From positions 578,355-642,354 of the forward strand of contig PTFA01000192.1 in assembly GCA_003342895.1 (NCBI GenBank): a DNA stretch of 64,000 bases. Direction: 5' to 3'. A model generated the notes under the pieces. That model was not told where the DNA came from. It saw only the letters and a program-made list of their open reading frames with translations, and searched no databases. The stretch comes from Casuarius casuarius (Eukaryota; Chordata; Aves; Casuariiformes; Casuariidae). This document shows, piece after piece, positions 21,373 to 32,110 of this stretch. Both the position numbers and the translations under genes were made by a program. How positions within the stretch are numbered: position 1 is the first letter of the stretch; every line of letters begins with the position of its first letter.

Positions 21373-24120
21373 TTAGATGGCCGACTCCCTGCGGTATGAG
21401 ATTGTATCTAGGGGCAGAGTCGCCTGGAGCCGCTCCAAATCCAGATGGCTTCCAAAATCCATCATCTGGATGACACCTCCCTCTTCCTTTGTGCTGCCCC
21501 CTAATGCCACACCCACTTCATCGTCATCTTCATCTTCATCTTGACTGACAAGAGCCAACTCGTTCTCATAGCAGAAGGCACTGGGAGGTGGGGGAGAAGG
21601 TAGGATAGTCATCTTGCTTTCTTGCAGCTCCCGGGCTGAGCAGCAAGGTGTTCCAGCCACCTCGTAGGTCTTGTGAAAGCGTGAGTAATCCACCTTGTAG
21701 TGGTTCTTCTCCTCAAACACAACTGGCTCAAAACGGTGGCCCCAAAGGATTTCACTAGCGAGGTAAGAGCTTCGTGCCTGCGTGGTCATGGCTGTGGCTT
21801 CTACCATCCCCTCCAGGATAACAACGATCTCAAAGTTCTCNGTCTCCAGCTCCTCCTTCCCAATCCCATAGAGCGGGCTCTCCTCATCAATCTCATGAAC
21901 AATGATAATGGGTGAAACCAAAAATATGCGGTCGAGGCCNACATCATAGCCCACATTGAGGTCCCGCTGGTCCAGCGGGAGGTATTCCCCTTCCTCTGTC
22001 ATGTAGGGCTTGATGAGCTGGGCCCGGACATGGGCCTCCACAATGTGACTCCTCCTCAGGTTGCCTACTCGCCACATGAGGCACAGTTTGCCATCCCTCA
22101 CGGAAATGACTGCATGGTGACTGAAAAGGAGGGTCTGGGCCCGTTTCTTGGGCCTTGCCATCTTGGCCATGATGGTGCCAATCATGAAGGAGTCAATCAC
22201 GCAGCCCACAATGGACTGGACCACGACTGCCATGATGGCCAGTGGGCACTCCTCAGTCACACAGCGGAAGCCATATCCAATGGTCGTCTGGGTCTCCACT
22301 GAGAAAAGAAAAGCCCCTAAGAAGCTGTTCACATGCATGATGCAGGGCTTGAGGAGAGACGGGCCCCCCGCCCCTGCTGGTGTGTTGAGGTCACCATGGA
22401 AGAAAGCGATGCACCAAAAGAGGAAGCCAAAGAAGAGCCAGGAGACCAGGAAGGCAGCAGAGAAGATCATGAGCATGTACCGCCAGCGCGTGTCCACACA
22501 GGTGGTGAAGATGTCGGCCATGTAGCGCTGAGATTTGTTGCTCAGGTTGGCAAAATAGACGTTGCACTGTCCATTCTTCTTCACGAAACGGTTGCGGTGC
22601 TTCCGCCGGGGGGCATGGCCCTTCCCGTTCCGGCTGTGCCCATTCATGCTGCCCAGCGCAGAGACTTTGTGTCCATCCTCTTCAGTTGAGACAATGCTGT
22701 ACCTGGAAGAGAAGAAACAGACATTTCATGTAGAAACATGTAAAGAACAACAATAAGCGAGACAGTGACGGCAGGAGGAACATGGACGGCTGACAGAGCA
22801 GGGTTCCCACTATGACACTGTGGTGCGGAAGTTCATGACAGCACATTTCCTTGGTTGTTGCATGAGGATGCCACATTGACCAAATTGGTGGAGCCCAGCT
22901 GCAATATTTGCTGTGTTGCTACCAGGAGGTTAAATCTAAACTTAAATCCTGACAGGGCAGCAAAGTAAGAGAAACTTGCAGCACTGTGCTATTTTCTGGC
23001 CTTTAATCTAAGGAAGGACACCAAGGCTTCGAATCGTGACTGCAACTGGAACAGCTAAGAAGCATGAGAGCAAGTGCCTGGGGTCTAGTAACATTTTGGC
23101 CCTGGGATTATATAAGGCTGGGAGTTTCTATTTTCTCCTCTGCTCTCCCCACTGATTTCATTGTGTATCTGTGACAATGTTTATACACTTCCTGCATTCA
23201 GGACAATCCTGTTGCTACAGCAACGAGCATGGCTCCCAGGATCCCGCATCCACAGCTAAAGGTGTAATTTGGAGATCAACAGCCAAAGTGCTGGGAGCAA
23301 CTCCCCCCTTTCTGGGAGCTGCTTGCCCCTCCTGCTCCCCTCCCTTGCAGACAGCATCATCCCTTCCCATCTCCCCCACCAGGAGAAAGCAGCTCCTGAG
23401 AGCTCACACACAGCTCAATCTAAAGTCACAGGTATTCCTAAAGGATGTGGTCACAGAAGATGCTCTGACCACTGAGGAAATCAAGCGGCTGGCTCCCAAG
23501 CACAGGGACCCACCAAAATGACTCTCCCCTTGTGACCGCCAAACCATGGCCTCCCAGGACCTCTTGGGCTGGCAGCATCTTCCCTACCCCCAATCCCCCC
23601 ACCAATGTTGGCATGTCAGCTGAAGTCCTCCAACACGGACTCCTCCATCCTGGTGCCAGCTACTCCTTGCTTAAATGTGCCAGTTTCTTCAGGGCAACCT
23701 AACAGCTCCAAAATTGTCCACCTTTCTCTTTTCATTGGAAAAGGAAGTGGGGGAAACAAACACAGCTGGAATTGTGTCCTGTGGTAATATGAGGCTTCTG
23801 CAGTGCTGCTGAAATCCATGATTTCTTGACCAGGATTGGTGTCTGGCACCATGTCCGTGCTTTTCTTTTTCTTCTCTATAGCAGCTGACCCTGCTGAGAC
23901 CTGAGAATTCCCCACACATATGGCATCTTTCAGGTTGCAGGAGGAGAAAAGAGCCTTAACTTGGAGCAGAAAAGTCCCTGGCAGGTAATTTGAGAGTATT
24001 ATAATGTCAGACAGGCCACAGATAGGGTCGGAGGGACCAGACAAGGAGGCCCAGGCCAACAGGGACAGCAACAGTCCTTGAGATGAAGGTTACTCACCGG
24101 TTGACTCGGACGCTGCCCAT
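21373..24120 (-). CDS. KCNJ4: Inward-rectifier potassium channel Kir2.3, two coding exons
   Basis: Strong inward-rectifier K+ channel of the plasma membrane, setting resting potential in neurons and muscle. The large exon (21373-22702) carries the classical protein of 424 aa from Met at 22647: TM1 about 57-83, selectivity filter TIGYG 122-126, TM2 about 138-162 with the rectification Asp at 152, PIP2-contact RPKKR 165-169, an immunoglobulin-like cytoplasmic domain, an acidic Asp/Glu run about 370-377, and C-terminal RRESAI, a class I PDZ ligand. Mammalian Kir2.3 has about 445 aa; the shortage lies in the Gly/Ala loop after TM1 and in the C-terminal Ala run. A small exon (24098-24120) adds MGSVRVN plus part of Arg; spliced to 22702 the frame stays open and gives 450 aa. 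Two N bases (21841, 21940) leave unknown residues. Kir2.3 identity is certain; the added exon is inferred from splice signals and Kir2.1/2.2 similarity. Confidence 0.95.
24098..24120 (-). CDS. KCNJ4: KCNJ4 upstream coding exon (Kir2.1-like N-terminus)
   Basis: Reading on the minus strand, GCCATGG (a strong Kozak context) opens MGSVRVN and ends in AACCG followed by donor GTGAGT (intron begins 24097). The acceptor TTCTTCTCTTCCAG ends at 22703. The junction CG|G restores Arg, and the next codons read [10 protein letters not shown] then HKVSALGS up to the classical Kir2.3 Met. Kir2.1 begins MGSVRTNR-YSIVSSEEDG, and Kir2.2 shares YSIVSSEEDG. Phase (2+1), splice sites and residue identity all agree. 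A second in-frame ATG sits 15 bases upstream (24135-24133) with an in-frame TGA six bases before it; it has a weaker context. The intron is about 1.4 kb. Confidence 0.85.
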
Positions 24121-24135
24121 GGCTTGCTTTATCAT

Positions 24136-26519
24136 CAGGTGTCAGGGGGCGGTGGGAGCTGGGTGAGCGTGGGATCTCATGCAGCAGCACTCATATGGGA
24201 CAAGGCGAATCTAGGTTTCACCTCTGGTGAGCTGAGGCCTGTGCTGTCATTGCGATTGCTCCTGGGCATGTGCCTTACAAAGAAGTACAAAGGAAAACCC
24301 TGTCAAAGCCTCCCCCAAAAGGATCCGTCCCAGGCCAGGATTGGAGGGCACACAACTCCCAGCCTTTTATTTTCCACTGGGGAGGGACATAGTGGTTTCT
24401 GTGGGACACCACACCATGGCCTAGCCTCAGCAAGTAAAGAGCTGACAGACACAGACCTGGTTCACGCACACACTGTGGCAGCCCTCAGCTCCTGCGCTCT
24501 CCAGCCTGCTGAAGCCCCTTACATCTGACCCTGGGGAGAGTCGCAGGGCAGGACAGCCACCACTCTTCAGATCAAGGATGCAACAGTTGAGCAGCTTGGA
24601 AGGCCCCTGCCCTGAGCCATTATATTAATATCATAGCTTACACTAGGACAAGAGCTCAGCCAGTCTAAATACCTACACACACACAAGGACTATTGAAGCA
24701 CAGACAAACACGGCAGCCCTCAAGGATCGCTGTCAGCCCAGCCTGACCCAGAAGAGATTTATTTCCAAGGAGCAGAGAACATCCCCCCATTCTAAAGAAG
24801 AGAAGAAAAGCAATTTCTAGAGCCAGAAAGGAGAACTGATGCAAAGGAAAAGCTTAGAAGTAGCCAAGGAGAAGCCAGTTAGAGCAAACAGACCTTGCAA
24901 CATGCCATGTATACAGCAGCCAAGGAGGGGCTCTGCTGTAGAGCCCTGGGAGAACGTCCAGCAGATGTTATGTCCTGACCCAGTCCCTCCTGAACTGAAG
25001 AACTAGGAAACCGAAGACTCAAGACACGACCTATCCCACCTCCCCAGGGCTGTTGGGAAAGGAAATGCAGTGAGGGGGTGATGACTCACAGATTAGGAAG
25101 GGCTTTGTACACCCATACTAATCCTGCATTGTATCCTTTGGATTACAGCAGCCAATGCAGAGCACAGAATGCAGACACAGCCAGCTTGTTCGCTCACTCC
25201 TAGCCTCACCAACAAGCAACTAGCCATCTTTGCCATCTTGGGCCAAATCCAAGGATTTCTAGGAGAAATCCAAGTTCTGGAGCTCCTTGCAAGTGGTTGT
25301 GCCCGGACAGGAGAAAGGAATAGCAGGTGATATTGTCAAGGATGAAAAAGCTGATGAGAACCATCCTTGTCTCATCATCACTGCTGCAGAACAGGGCTTC
25401 ATGTGGCTACAGGTGACCACCACTTTCCCCAAATTAGAAACACAGACTAGAAGGCAACAAGTAAGGAGTTACAGACATCATCTCTGATGTACAAGCACTG
25501 CTGTTGCCATGTCTGGGATGAAGTTTAACCAGCAGTCTCTCCTCCAGAGACCAAGGTTACTCAGCTGTGGTTCTTCAGACAGGGAACCACTACGGGACCA
25601 TGAGAAGTAAAATTCAGGTAAAAGTGAACAGCTGCCCAAAAATTCCTGTTAGGAAAAAGCACATCCAAGTGAAAACAGCCACATGGAGCTCTGTCAGCAC
25701 CCACTCCCACACCACCCTACAGCAGGAGTTTGGACTCCATGGTTGAGGTCCTGCCCCTGTTGCACTTCTTTAGCAAGTGACAAAAGGCAGGCAATCCAAG
25801 TGCACTTGTCTATGCCAGCTCCAGGCAGGAGAGGAAGGGCATCCTCTCCAACAAGTGCCATCCTTAGCCAGCCCTGATAAGTCAAGTGCACCCTTAGCCA
25901 GCATGGATACTGATATCAGAGGAAAGGCATCATCACAACTCACATTTGGATATGTCACAATTTCCTAAAAGTTTCTGAGCAAACCTGCCCCTTCCCTGGC
26001 TGCAGGAATGGAGGCAAAAGTTCCAAAGAGGCTTCAAATTTAAGGGCTGGACAGTGGCTGGCTCCAAAAGAAGTGGAAAGAGGATCTAAGGAACTTCTGC
26101 TCATTGTAATTGTGGGCAACAGCACCCAGATCTCTGCTCCTTACCTCCCCCAGCTCACCAGAAAGGGGCAAAGGAAATAGATGAAATGCAGGTACAGCAG
26201 ATAGATGAAATGCAGGTATAGCAAGAGCTTTGATCCTCTCTTATACCAGCTGGTACAACTAAGCTAAGGGATGTGCACACTGTTAAAGAGTAATACATCC
26301 CGTGCCAGATGTAATAAATCTCCTGGATCCCACAAAGGAACTCAAGTCAAGTCAGCCAAAACTGTTGCACGGACTCTTGCACAGAGCCCACTGTAGACTG
26401 GGCCCTGTAGTCCAAAGCCTAAGATATATTTAGGCAGGAGGAGAGGGAGGAGTTTCTAGTGCTGCAATGCCAGAACAGAGCATCAGCAGCTAAAACTACA
26501 TCAGTACCTGAAATTCATA
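24136..26519. other. 5' flank of KCNJ4 coding exon 1, possibly 5' UTR/intron
   Basis: No further coding exon is recognised between the KCNJ4 start exon and the ENTR1-like gene. KCNJ4 non-coding leader exons may exist here or further right, but none could be identified from sequence alone. A small direct repeat (AGATGAAATGCAGGTA, two copies) lies at about 26180-26222. Confidence 0.5.
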
Positions 26520-26525
26520 TTTAAT
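26520..26525 (-). terminator. Candidate poly(A) signal of the ENTR1-like gene
   Basis: ATTAAA, the commonest variant signal, on the minus strand about 150 bases after the stop codon at 26677. It would give a short 3' UTR. Confidence 0.4.
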
Positions 26526-26676
26526 CACAAAAAAATGTATTTCTATGGAGGACAAAGGCTGCCTATTCACACACACATTCCAGCATATGAAAGCAAGTGT
26601 TTTTAGTACAGGCTGTTGTGGGAGACCTGTGGTCTCAGTCCCTACACTCATCCATAGAACTAGCAGAGAATTTAGT

Positions 26677-27807
26677 TCATAGACCATCTTCTGCTTCAAC
26701 TTCGGAAATCTTGCCTGTAGATTTGAGGAGTTCAACAACAAAATGCAGCAATTCTGTTCCAGAAACCAACTGTCTGATGGACCAGTTTGCACCAGTTACT
26801 ATCCTGTGGAGATTCTGCAAGGCGATGTCTATGTTTTGCTTCATTGCCCCCAGGTCAGTAGTTTGGCCAGCTCTCAGGTTTTCATTCTCCACCTTAAAAC
26901 TCTCCAGCTCCCCCTGGAGAAAAAATATCTCCTGCTTCAACTTTTCCACATTGTCTTCTGCCTCCAGAGCCCTCTGGGTCATCAGTTGGAGACTCCGTCC
27001 AGTCTGCTGGACAAGGGACTCTAACCCTTGGGCTTCTCTCTCCTCTTTGACCATACTGGCTTTCAAACGCCTCTCTAGGCTCCTCACTGTGCGTGCTTGG
27101 CTTTCTGAGAAGCTCTGCATGCTCCTGATCTTCCACCTAAGCATGCAGTTCTCCTCCCTGAGCTCTTCGTAGGTCAGCTGCAGGGAAGGGAACTCCCTGT
27201 CCCCGATGGACTCTTCGTGGAGCATGTGGGGCTGTGCTCCCCTGGTGTGCTCCGGGTATGCGAGATAAGGGTCGCTGGCATGGACCCATGGGGCAAACGC
27301 TTCCACCTCCAAGTGCTTGCCTGGGTTATGTTGGAAAGAGTCATAGGAGCTGGATGGTGCCATATTGGTGACTTTGGACCCATGTGATCTTTCATGCACA
27401 GGAAGGTGATAGCTCCTGGTCCAGCTATTGTCCTCATCTTCGGACAAGCTGCCAGACATTCCCGTGTCTTTATAAAATGGTTCCTGAAACTCCTGACCAT
27501 CCTCTTCAAGTTCCAGTGCATGCCTAGCCAAGCTCTTGGCATACATTCTATTTTTCAGCCCTTCATCTTTCACTGTGCAAGAGTGCCTGGGTTTTAAAAA
27601 ACCCCTTAATGAAAATGGAATGGATTCACCTGGATCCTCCAGCTGACTGTCGCCTGAGCTGTCGTGGCCCTTGCACTGGGATGTAGGAGGTGTGGAGTGA
27701 CAGGGGTAGCTGAGTTCTTCGTTGTCATCATCATCGTCATTATCCAGGCCTTGAGATTCTGGGCAGGCCTTCTCCAGTGTCCCAGAGATGACAAGCGGTC
27801 GTGGCAT
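26677..27807 (-). CDS. ENTR1 (SDCCAG3)-like protein, intronless
   Basis: Open frame of 376 codons from ATG at 27807. The C-terminal half clearly matches ENTR1/SDCCAG3, an endosome-associated trafficking regulator acting in endosomal recycling, cytokinesis and cilia. Seen: an acidic run DDDDD 24-28; an IPFSLRGFLK box 63-72, like NPFSFREFLK of ENTR1; MYAK then SLARHALEL 88-100; a coiled coil about 208-312, starting LQLTYEELREEN and containing MQSFSESQ; and a C-terminal block with MKQNIDIALQNL, IRQLVSG and KISEV. ENTR1 (about 435 aa in human) has many exons; here none is split, so a retrocopy is likely. There is no poly(A) tail or target duplication, so it would be old, yet there is no stop or frameshift, which suggests selection. 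An acceptor-like TTTGCCACAG 16 bases before the ATG allows a non-coding leader exon. The frame stays open upstream to a TGA but has no earlier ATG. It lies same-strand 2.6 kb upstream of the KCNJ4 start exon. Confidence 0.85.
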   Translation of the reverse strand: MPRPLVISGTLEKACPESQGLDNDDDDDNEELSYPCHSTPPTSQCKGHDSSGDSQLEDPGESIPFSLRGFLKPRHSCTVKDEGLKNRMYAKSLARHALELEEDGQEFQEPFYKDTGMSGSLSEDEDNSWTRSYHLPVHERSHGSKVTNMAPSSSYDSFQHNPGKHLEVEAFAPWVHASDPYLAYPEHTRGAQPHMLHEESIGDREFPSLQLTYEELREENCMLRWKIRSMQSFSESQARTVRSLERRLKASMVKEEREAQGLESLVQQTGRSLQLMTQRALEAEDNVEKLKQEIFFLQGELESFKVENENLRAGQTTDLGAMKQNIDIALQNLHRIVTGANWSIRQLVSGTELLHFVVELLKSTGKISEVEAEDGL

Positions 27808-28061
27808 TTTCAGGATGCTGTGGGCTGTGGCAAACAACAGGATCCAAATTACCTTCAGCCCAGGTCACACGGGCAGATGACACTGGCAACTGTTGTGCCA
27901 ATCTCTGCAGCAGCTCCTTTAGCCTCAGCAACACTCATGGGGGAACAGGCAGGAACAGAAATCCCTCCATTTAGATCACCAGTGTGTTCAGGTGTGTGGG
28001 GGAGGGAGGGGAGGTTGCAGGGAGGGAAGGACCAGGCATCTCCACGGTCCTCCAAGATCTA

Positions 28062-28100
28062 TGATGTCATCATGTGACTTCATTGCATGTTGTGATGTCA
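28062..28100. promoter_or_regulatory. Paired CRE-like octamers upstream of the ENTR1-like gene
   Basis: TGATGTCA occurs at 28062-28069 and again at 28093-28100, 31 bases apart, each followed by T. They lie about 255-290 bases upstream of the ENTR1-like ATG. TGATGTCA is a one-base variant of the CRE palindrome and is bound by CREB/ATF-family dimers. The arrangement suggests a promoter, but activity is inferred. Confidence 0.35.
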
Positions 28101-31100
28101 TGACCAGGGGAGAGAGAAACCGATCAATTAAAACAGTGCTTTCTGACATTGAGATGAGCCAAATTCCTGTGGTTGCAGAGCCAGCACTTGTTCACCCCTA
28201 CCATTAGTGAGTAGAGAGGAATTCGTAAAGCAACCTGAAACCCAGCACATTCACGGAATAAAGGGACCAGACCAGATCCTGAGCAGGCAACATGAGGCAG
28301 GAGAAGGACCATGTCCAGCAGGCTACTGGCAGACTGCAGTTTGGCTGGGGGAGGATGAGGGGAGAGAGAGGTCTTTGGAAGAAAGAGAAGGCTACTGGCA
28401 TTTTCATGCCAAGGCTAGCACTGGTCAGACATAGGAGGGGACAAGGCTAGTGAAGCGGGAATGTGCTTAATAAAGCACAGAGAAGTGGCGACTGATGCTG
28501 TGAGAGGATCAAAGGCAGTGAGAGAGTGTGAATCTGATTTTAAGACAGACAGATGTCTTTTCTTTTTTTTTCCAGAAATCTGGCAAAGTAAACCTTTAAC
28601 CCTGTAAAATCCACCCCCAGAGGCAGTGTCCANGGCTTGCTGTCACTGCACAAGCACACTGCAGCCCTCTTCTAGACCATCCTGCAGCGGGCATGTTCTC
28701 ACAGTCACATGGGGTTTTGGGGACATCGGGTCTAAAGGCATTGCCCTTGCTGCCTACTGTGAGAGGGGCTGGGGAGTGTTTCCCACTAGACAGGAGTTAC
28801 AGGAGTGCAAGCCAGAGCAACGGGAAAGCACCAGCGCCTTGGATAGAGGCATTGCCCTGGAGCAGGCTGGCCNCGGATGGGTCCATGCTGTGATGCAGCT
28901 GATCTGATTCATCTTGTGCTGCCAGCTGGCATAGGGAAGCATTACTAATACTGGGCGCCGCAAACTAGGAACGACACAAGCCAGGAGACAAACTAAAATA
29001 AACCCACTTACCACTTCCACCCCAACACACCCCCACAATGCTTCGTGCCGCCATTGGAAAGAGAAACAAGCAAGCAGCCCTGGGGCTTGGGGCTGCCGCC
29101 GGCAGGCTTTAGCCCCTTGGAGAAGCTACTCCGGGCAGTGACGTAGCCACGCTCCCTCCTCAGGGGTTGGTTTCTTGGGGCCATCACTGACATCCCTGCC
29201 TGCAACACTGGGTCCACAAGTCTCCAAGACCAGTGGCCATGTCAGGGGCCAGTGACCATGCCAGGAGCTGAGAGCCTGTCCGCTGGCCTGAATCTTACAT
29301 GTACAAACTGGGCCGGCACTCTCCAGCATCTTCCTCACTGCTCATGCCAGATAGAAAATGGGTGAGAAGCAGGTAACCTTCCTCCACTGAAATTTGAAAC
29401 ACAAACAGGCTGAATAGGAAAGGCCCAAAGAGGTCTCCGTCAAAAGAGGGATGATAATATTGTCCTTAACCAGCAGATGTGCTCAGCCACTCTGAGCGTG
29501 GGATGCTGGTAGCTGCCTTGGCCCCAGCCTGCTGCACAGACCAGGGGGAAGAGAGGCGGGCTGAGGACAGTGGTGAAAATCCCCTTCTCATGGGATCGTG
29601 TCAGAGGTCCTTTCTTGGAGCTGGCTCTGTCACACACGTGGAGGGGGGAAGTTGGGGGTTTGGTGGCAACTCCTTGCGCATGGGACGAAACCCCGCTGGC
29701 AGATGCAGTGCAGGGCACAGCAGGTGAGAGCACCCTGGAAGATGCTAGGGAGGAGACTGCAGTCCTGACAGATGCCTCTCCATCCCTCTGCCCCCTCCAT
29801 CCCTGATGTATCTGAACGCCCACATGTTACTTTGCCTGAGGAAGCCCCCCCAGCACTTTGGGAGGCAGCTGGGTGCAGCTGCAGCTTGGGCATCACATTC
29901 TCTATCTTGCAGTGTTTAAGCCATCAACCAGGTATAAACTGTGGGTCTCCAGGACCCTACAAACACACACATCTACCCCCAAGCTATTTAGTGTCCAGCT
30001 ATGCCTGACACACTCCCTCCCCTCCCACCACTCACCAGCAGACCACAGCTACCTTACCCTCATAGCACAAGGCTATGGGGTGAACAGATCAGTCATGTCC
30101 AACGTTGCAGCCTGGACTGGCCTTCCCTCCTTCTCAAACAACTTTCTCCCTCCGCCCAGTACCTTATATTTAGCAATGCCAGTAACAGCACAGCCGTACT
30201 GCAGTCATTCCTAACTCCTCGGTTGACACCGTGTGCCATGCAATCAGGATGTCCTCGGCACTGTGGTGTCAGTGGTGCCTCTCGCTATCGCTTTCCAAAG
30301 GATCTGCGGGCTAATAATAAAAAGGCAGTGCACATGGTGCTGATGCANTGCCTCAATCACTAGATCCCTGTACACCCCACTCTATTGGTACAGCGCTTTA
30401 CACGTCCCAGGTTTTCTCCCGCTCCTGCCAGAACGGATCATATTTGTCAATCTTTTCTTAAATTTGCAATGGAACATTCTCATCAAACAGAACAGAAATG
30501 TCCATGCTGAAGCACTCCCCCACTTCGCTTTTTATAACAACCATATCTGATGTTCTAGGACATACACCATGAACAACAATAATGGAAAAATCCCATGATA
30601 TTTTTACACTTTTATTCTTTGCTTTATCTGGCCTCGTCTGGCAAATGCTTCTCTTTTGTCTGTGGTCAATGCTGCTCTCGCAGTGGCTACTGCATTGCAC
30701 CACCAAACCGGTCGTGCCACACTTCATACCTTTATTCCTCTCAGCAGCTCTGTATCACAGTCACACAGAGGGTGTCACTTTGTTTTGTGATCCGGATCAA
30801 CAGATCCATATGCAGAGCGCAGGCATGGTTACAGCATAGCAGATGCCTGCCCACTTCTTGGGGAGTCTGGATGGAAACACCCACAGCAGAGAGGGGACTG
30901 TTCAGATCTTGGGGCAGGGCCTTGCAGACCCAACTACATTCATCTTGCGGTTGCTTTTCCCCTCCACCTTCTCTAATTCCAGCCTTACGGTCTGACAGAG
31001 CTTCTCCTTTCTTTCCAGATATTCCTGGGGTCAATGCCAGAGATGATGGGGCAGTATAAGCTTGATGCAACGGGATATCTGCTGCTGTGGTGCCTTTGGT

Positions 31101-31184
31101 CTATCTAGTTGCAGGAGTCCGTGCCCAAATTCTCACCACCACTGCGGTTGTTGTTAAACCACACGGTGGTCACAACTCCCAGGA

Positions 31185-31262
31185 GGGCTTGGTGCTAGGT
31201 GCTGTACAAACACACACGAAGACACAGTCACTGTGCAGGAGAGTTTTACCATATAAAAAGGA
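31185..31262 (-). repeat. Ancient SINE/L2-type tail fragment
   Basis: GGTGCTAGGTGCTGTACAAA followed by CACACGAAGACACAGTCACTG resembles the reverse of the old amniote repeat tail GGCGCTGTACAAACA...AAGACAGTCCCTGCC. It is short and diverged; recognised by pattern only. Confidence 0.4.
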
Positions 31263-31429
31263 AAGTGACATATGGAAGGTGAGGGGAGGAAGCTGTAATC
31301 AACTCTATACCATTTTTATATACACACTTCTGCCTTTTCGTTCAATAATTATAAATAGATCAAGTAAGTGCCAACAGTCCCCATCTGCCCTGCAAGGCAT
31401 GATTAGCTGACCAATTTCTTTAGGTGATC

Positions 31430-31720
31430 TGCTCTCTAAACAAGGATTTTATTAATGTGCCTCAGCCCAGTTTGTATTTTGGGGTGGAGTGAGAGGGGGG
31501 ATTTTTATTTTTTTCCCTTGCGAAGCCCTGGAGCCTGGGGATGGGTAATATGAAAACAAAACAAAATGATTTGAAGTTAAACCATCTCAGTGTGTGACTC
31601 AGAGCTATTCATAGCTCCCTGAAGCCAGCTGCAGCAACAGAGCCAGAAGGATTCTGCCCGTATTATTATTCCAATTACCATCTGAATTAAAAGTTTGAGC
31701 AGTGATCAGCCCACATACTG
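31430..31720. promoter_or_regulatory. AT-rich block with palindrome, candidate conserved element
   Basis: AT-rich sequence between GC-richer flanks carries TTTTATTAATGTG, CCAATTACC, TGAATTAAAAG and a perfect short palindrome GAGCTATTCATAGCTC at 31602-31617 (7-base arms, 2-base centre). This looks like enhancer-type sequence; conservation was not tested. Confidence 0.25.
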
Positions 31721-31732
31721 ACGGGAGGGGGA

Positions 31733-31780
31733 GAGAAGAAAGAGAGAGAGAATGAGCGAAAGAAAGAAAGGGAGAAAACA
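31733..31780 (+). repeat. Purine-rich GA tract
   Basis: Low-complexity GGGAGAGAAG, GAAAGAGAGA and GAAAGAAAGA words in succession, with no coding content. Confidence 0.7.
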
Positions 31781-31859
31781 CAGATAAAAATGGGACGTAC
31801 ACAAAGATCCCCAGGATGACAAAGTCAGTAAGAGAGACACAGAAAGGTTACAGCATCCC

Positions 31860-32110
31860 CACCTCGGCTCTCACGCCTCCCTGCGTGACACAGAGCCCGT
31901 GTCGACGGCCGCTGTTTGCACAGGCCGTGCAGCGATTGCTCCGACGGGGGCCGCAGCGTCCCAGCGAGAGCACGGGGACCCACCGCAGGGCTGGTTCTGG
32001 CCGTCATGCACCGGCCTGCCTCTGAAATGGGGAGGGCGAGAGGGCAAGAGGCCGGGGCTTGGGGGACGCAGAGCAGGGGTGGGAGTGGGGGAAGGCGAGG
32101 ATGCTGCTGG
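31860..32110. promoter_or_regulatory. CpG-rich patch
   Basis: A local cluster of CpG (GTCGACGGCCGC, CTCCGACGGGG, GCAGCGTCCC) in CpG-poor surroundings. It lies upstream of both minus-strand genes and might be a distal KCNJ4 or ENTR1-like promoter. No splice donor could be assigned. Confidence 0.3.

Noticed and set aside
27808..27837. Ten extra codons before the ENTR1-like ATG
   Set aside because: This extension would need a TTG start; the first ATG is at 27807.
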